A stretch of 57,215 bases of DNA from Sphingomonas asaccharolytica NBRC 15499 (GTDB lineage Bacteria; Pseudomonadota; Alphaproteobacteria; Sphingomonadales; Sphingomonadaceae). How positions within the stretch are numbered: position 1 is the stretch's first letter; every line of letters begins with the position of its first letter. The position numbers and the translations under genes are program-made. The notes beneath the pieces were generated by a model, which searched no databases, was not told the origin of the DNA, and saw only the letters and a list, made by a program, of their open reading frames with translations. The DNA lies in the NCBI RefSeq assembly GCF_001598355.1, contig NZ_BCYU01000022.1:1-57215 (forward strand). Reading direction: 5' to 3'. Positions 54,775 through 57,215 of this stretch are shown piece after piece.

Positions 54775-55278
54775 ATGGATTGGCTGACAGCGCTGATCGG
54801 ACCCGATGACGGCAGCGCCACGACATGGCAATTCTGCGTCCGGGCGTTGCTGCTGCTGCCCTATGGCATCCTCTGCATTCGCATCGCCGGGCGGCGGACC
54901 TTCTCGAACCTCACGCCGCTCGACATCTTCGTGGCGATCGTCGTCGGGTCGAATATCAGCCGCGCGATGACCGGCAAGGCGCCGTTCGTATCGACCCTGG
55001 CCGCGACGCTCCTGCTCGTCGCGCTGCATCGCTTGCTGGCGATGGCGACGGTGCATTCGAACCTGCTGGCGCGCTTCATCAAGGGGCGTCCGGTCGAATT
55101 GGTCCGCGACGGCAAGGTCGATCGCGCGGCGCTGCGGTCGAACCATCTCAGCGACGACGATTTGATCGAGGGGCTGCGGATGGAACAGACGGCGCGGGTC
55201 GAGGATGTCGCACTCGCCACCTTCGAACGCGGCGGCAAGATCAGCGTCGTGCCGAAATCGAAGATGCGGGCGGCGTGA
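54775..55278 (+). CDS. DUF421 (YetF-type) membrane protein
   Basis: This 167-residue protein has three N-terminal hydrophobic segments with LLLLPYGILCIRIAGRRTFS and LTPLDIFVAIVVGSNISRAM, the hallmark of DUF421. A short soluble domain follows (KGRPVELVRDGKVDRAALR, HLSDDDLIEGLRM). AGGAGG five bases before ATG 54775 decides the start over GTG 54772. The function of the family is unknown; links to spore and membrane stress are reported in other bacteria. It overlaps exonuclease III by one base (TGATG). Confidence 0.85.
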   Translation: MDWLTALIGPDDGSATTWQFCVRALLLLPYGILCIRIAGRRTFSNLTPLDIFVAIVVGSNISRAMTGKAPFVSTLAATLLLVALHRLLAMATVHSNLLARFIKGRPVELVRDGKVDRAALRSNHLSDDDLIEGLRMEQTARVEDVALATFERGGKISVVPKSKMRAA

Positions 55279-56054
55279 TGCGGATCGCGACCTACAATGT
55301 GAATGGAGTCAATGGGCGCCTGCCTGTGCTCCTGCGCTGGTTGTCCGAAGACCTTCCCGACGTGGTATGCCTGCAGGAATTGAAAGCGCCTGACGAGCGC
55401 TTTCCGGAAACGGCGCTAAACGATCTGGGATATTCGGCGGTCTGGCACGGCCAGAAAAGCTGGAACGGCGTCGCGATCCTCAGCCGCGTGGGCGAGATCC
55501 ACGAAACCCGTCGCGGATTGCCGGGTGACCGCGCGGACGATCAAAGCCGCTACCTCGAGGCCGCGATCAACGGCGTCATCGTCGCTTGCCTCTATCTGCC
55601 CAACGGCAATCCGCTGCCCGGACCCAAGTTCGATTTCAAGCTTCGCTGGTTCGACCGGCTTAGGCAGCACGCGCAATCGCTGCGCGACGCGGGCGTGCCG
55701 GTCGTCATCGCCGGCGACTTCAACGTCATGCCGACCGAGCTCGACGTCTACAAACCCGAACGATGGCTCGACGACGCGCTGTTCGCGCCTGAGGTCAGGC
55801 AAGCCTATGCCGGCTTATTGAAACAAGGCTGGACCGACGCGCTTCGGTCGCGCCACCCGGACGAGCGCATCTATACCTTCTGGAAGTATTTTCGCGGCGC
55901 GTTCGAACGCGACGCCGGCCTCAGGATCGATCACATCCTGCTCAGTCCCGATCTGGCGCCGCGGCTAATTGACGCGCAAGTCGAGAAGCGGGTGCGCGGT
56001 TGGGAGAAGACGAGCGACCATGCGCCCGTCTGGATCGAGCTCGCGAATCCGTGA
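55278..56054 (+). CDS. xthA: Exodeoxyribonuclease III
   Basis: This 258-residue member of the endonuclease/exonuclease/phosphatase fold has IATYNVNGVNGR, VVCLQELKAPDERFP (metal-binding Glu), VACLYLPNGNPLPGPKF, VIAGDFNVMPTELDVY, the DHILLSPDLA region and the closing TSDHAPVWIEL His-Asp motif. It is an AP endonuclease and 3'-5' exonuclease in base-excision repair. It starts within the stop of the DUF421 gene, so translation is coupled. Confidence 0.93.
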   Translation: MRIATYNVNGVNGRLPVLLRWLSEDLPDVVCLQELKAPDERFPETALNDLGYSAVWHGQKSWNGVAILSRVGEIHETRRGLPGDRADDQSRYLEAAINGVIVACLYLPNGNPLPGPKFDFKLRWFDRLRQHAQSLRDAGVPVVIAGDFNVMPTELDVYKPERWLDDALFAPEVRQAYAGLLKQGWTDALRSRHPDERIYTFWKYFRGAFERDAGLRIDHILLSPDLAPRLIDAQVEKRVRGWEKTSDHAPVWIELANP

Positions 56055-56072
56055 ACGGATAACGCCGCCCCG

Positions 56073-56441
56073 TCAGATCTTCGACTTCGGCTTGGGCGTG
56101 GCGAACGTCGCCCTGTCCCAATAACCGCGCTGGAGCGCGATCCGGCCGTCGATCACGTGGAAGAAGGCGCAGCCGAGCCGGTCCTGCGGATCCTTCCATT
56201 CGAGGATCGCCCATTCGCCGTCCTCGAACAGATTGACCGGCACGCATTCCATACTCGCGGCGGCGAATTCCTGAGCAAAGCGTTCGCGAATTGCCGGTCG
56301 GCCCTGGACCGGACCGATCGCGACCTGATGGTTGATGGCATCGTCATGATAGAGCGCGGCGAGCGCATCGGGATCGGCGGCATTGAACGCCGCGATCCAG
56401 CGCCGCACCACGCCCTTGGGCGTAGCAATGGGAAGGCTCAT
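56073..56441 (-). CDS. SnoaL-like (NTF2-fold) protein
   Basis: This 122-residue protein has the NTF2-like pattern VVRRWIAAFNAADPDALAAL, YHDDAINHQVAIGPVQGRP, AIRERFAQEF and the strand WAILEWKDPQDRLG. SnoaL-like proteins include cyclases, isomerases and many of unknown role. Its start overlaps the stop of the complex I subunit gene (ATGA), so it is translated after it. Confidence 0.82.
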   Translation of the reverse strand: MSLPIATPKGVVRRWIAAFNAADPDALAALYHDDAINHQVAIGPVQGRPAIRERFAQEFAAASMECVPVNLFEDGEWAILEWKDPQDRLGCAFFHVIDGRIALQRGYWDRATFATPKPKSKI

Positions 56442-56719
56442 CGGAAGTTGTCGGCGTAGCTCTGCAGCTTGAGCGTGCGCGCGGGCGCCGGCACGATGTG
56501 GAAGGCGAGCCCGACCTTCTCGGCATAGGCCTGCGCGGCTTCCGCGGTGGCGAAGGTCAGCCGGACCTGTTCGCGCGTGTCGCCCGATCCGGCCCAGCCG
56601 GTGAGCGGATCCGGGTGCTTGGCCTCGGCGGGTTCGAATTCGAGAATCCAGCGATCGGTCCGGTAACGTCCGGACTGCATCGCGTTCTTGGGACGCTGAT
56701 AGATACGGGCGGTGGGCAT
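56438..56719 (-). CDS. NDUFS4-like ETC complex I subunit
   Basis: This 93-residue protein reads ARIYQRPKNAMQSGRYRTDR, WILEFEPAEAKHPDPLTGWA, GSGDTREQVRLTFATAEAAQ and AYAEKVGLAFHI. This is the conserved pattern of the NDUFS4/AQDQ accessory subunit of NADH dehydrogenase, found in alphaproteobacteria and mitochondria. GGGAGAGG before ATG 56719 supports the start. No other nuo gene is in the window. Confidence 0.9.
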   Translation of the reverse strand: MPTARIYQRPKNAMQSGRYRTDRWILEFEPAEAKHPDPLTGWAGSGDTREQVRLTFATAEAAQAYAEKVGLAFHIVPAPARTLKLQSYADNFR

Positions 56720-56729
56720 GACCTCTCCC

Positions 56730-57215
56730 TTATCCTGACTTTCCGAACCTTGCATCGGCTTTTTTGGTTCGGAGTGTCGGGTTTGCGACGGCGGGGTCCT
56801 CGGGCCAGGGATGTTTGGGATAGCGCCCGCGCATTTCCTTGGCGACTGCGGTCCAGCTTCCCGCCCAGAAACCGGGCAAGTCGCGCGTCGTCTGGATCGG
56901 GCGTCCGGCCGGCGAGGTCAGGCTGAGCACGAGCGGGATGCCATTGGCGACAATCGGGTGCGTCGCGAGCCCGAACAGGGCCTGGGGACGGAGCTCGACG
57001 GTGGGGCCGGCTTCGGCGGCATAGTCGATTGCGTGGCTCGATCCTGCCGGCGTTTCGAGCCGCGCGGGAGCGATACGGTCGAGCGCGCGCATCAAGTCCC
57101 AGCCGGCGAGATTGCGCAACGCTTCGGCGAGATCGGCGTCGGAGAGCTGCGACAGGCGACGCTTGCCGTCGAGCAACGGAGCGAGCCAGTCGTCGAGGCG
57201 GGCGGCGAGAGTCTC
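56730..57215 (-). CDS. hrpB: ATP-dependent helicase HrpB, C-terminal part (5' end outside window)
   Basis: The frame is open from the right edge to the stop at 56730 and gives 161 residues. It contains the HrpB C-terminal domain: RLDDWLAPLLDGKRRLSQL, PTVELRPQALFGLATHPIV, GIPLVLSLTSPAGRPIQTTR, DLPGFWAGSW and EMRGRYPKHPWPEDP. HrpB is a DExH-type helicase; its cellular role is not well known. The helicase motifs lie beyond the window. Confidence 0.93.
   Translation of the reverse strand, partial: ETLAARLDDWLAPLLDGKRRLSQLSDADLAEALRNLAGWDLMRALDRIAPARLETPAGSSHAIDYAAEAGPTVELRPQALFGLATHPIVANGIPLVLSLTSPAGRPIQTTRDLPGFWAGSWTAVAKEMRGRYPKHPWPEDPAVANPTLRTKKADARFGKSG

Noticed and set aside
1..57215. CRISPR arrays, rRNA, tRNA and insertion sequences
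   Set aside because: No regularly spaced repeats, no RNA gene cores and no transposase motifs were seen in any gap.

Overview
The window is GC-rich chromosomal DNA from an alphaproteobacterium, most likely a sphingomonad. The reasons are a TonB-dependent receptor with the DIIVTGSR plug start, an NDUFS4-like complex I subunit gene, the cpoB-tilS-ftsH order, a ptsP with an N-terminal GAF domain, DUF1501/DUF1800 secreted protein pairs, and very high GC with long antisense shadow frames. No rRNA, tRNA, CRISPR array, transposase or integrase was seen. Layout: 1-130 is the RG-rich tail of a probable RNA helicase with its terminator. 229-15688 holds mostly stand-alone metabolic and membrane genes: NmrA-like reductase, amidohydrolase, MAPEG protein, a GlxA-type regulator broken by an amber codon, an HD/AhpD/HD module, CPA1 antiporter, KirBac channel, DUF2147, map, proA, a DUF3667 protein, a TetR divergent pair and a VOC protein. 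15754-18131 is a compact operon of an Lgt-like membrane protein, a multi-cluster radical SAM enzyme resembling the archaeal tetraether synthase/MJ0619 group (interrupted by a one-base frameshift), and a small membrane protein. 18215-24577 is a six-gene, translationally overlapping operon that fits the CoA-dependent aerobic 2-aminobenzoate (anthranilate) pathway. 24673-26744 is an OmpR-type two-component pair with a palindrome in front of it, followed by a secreted class A acid phosphatase, a TonB receptor, a GH28-type pectinase-like protein, a DUF1501/DUF1800 pair and a double retropepsin-PDZ protein (to 36756). 36933-41860 is an accessory island, visibly lower in GC and with different codon use. 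It carries four genes: a dCTP-deaminase/dUTPase-fold membrane protein, an unrecognised 249-residue protein, a short PurA homologue in which the catalytic Asp13 is Ser (as recalled for phage PurZ enzymes), and a 627-residue fusion of an RNase H-like exonuclease, a DUF429 nuclease-like domain and a P-loop nucleotide kinase. This is the best candidate for an undescribed system, probably nucleotide-based conflict or nucleic acid modification. After a gene-poor 0.5 kb edge and a frameshifted HWE/HisKA_2 kinase with its response regulator, the conserved core resumes: 2OG-Fe oxygenase, ftsH, tilS, cpoB, a RodZ-like gene, ptsP, a lipoprotein, an NRAMP-related transporter, DUF421, exonuclease III, a SnoaL-like protein, the NDUFS4-like subunit and the 3' part of hrpB at the right edge. 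Three genes (4610, about 16759 and about 42461) are each broken by a single-base event, so either recent decay or consensus errors should be considered. All assignments are from reading the sequence; no database search was run.
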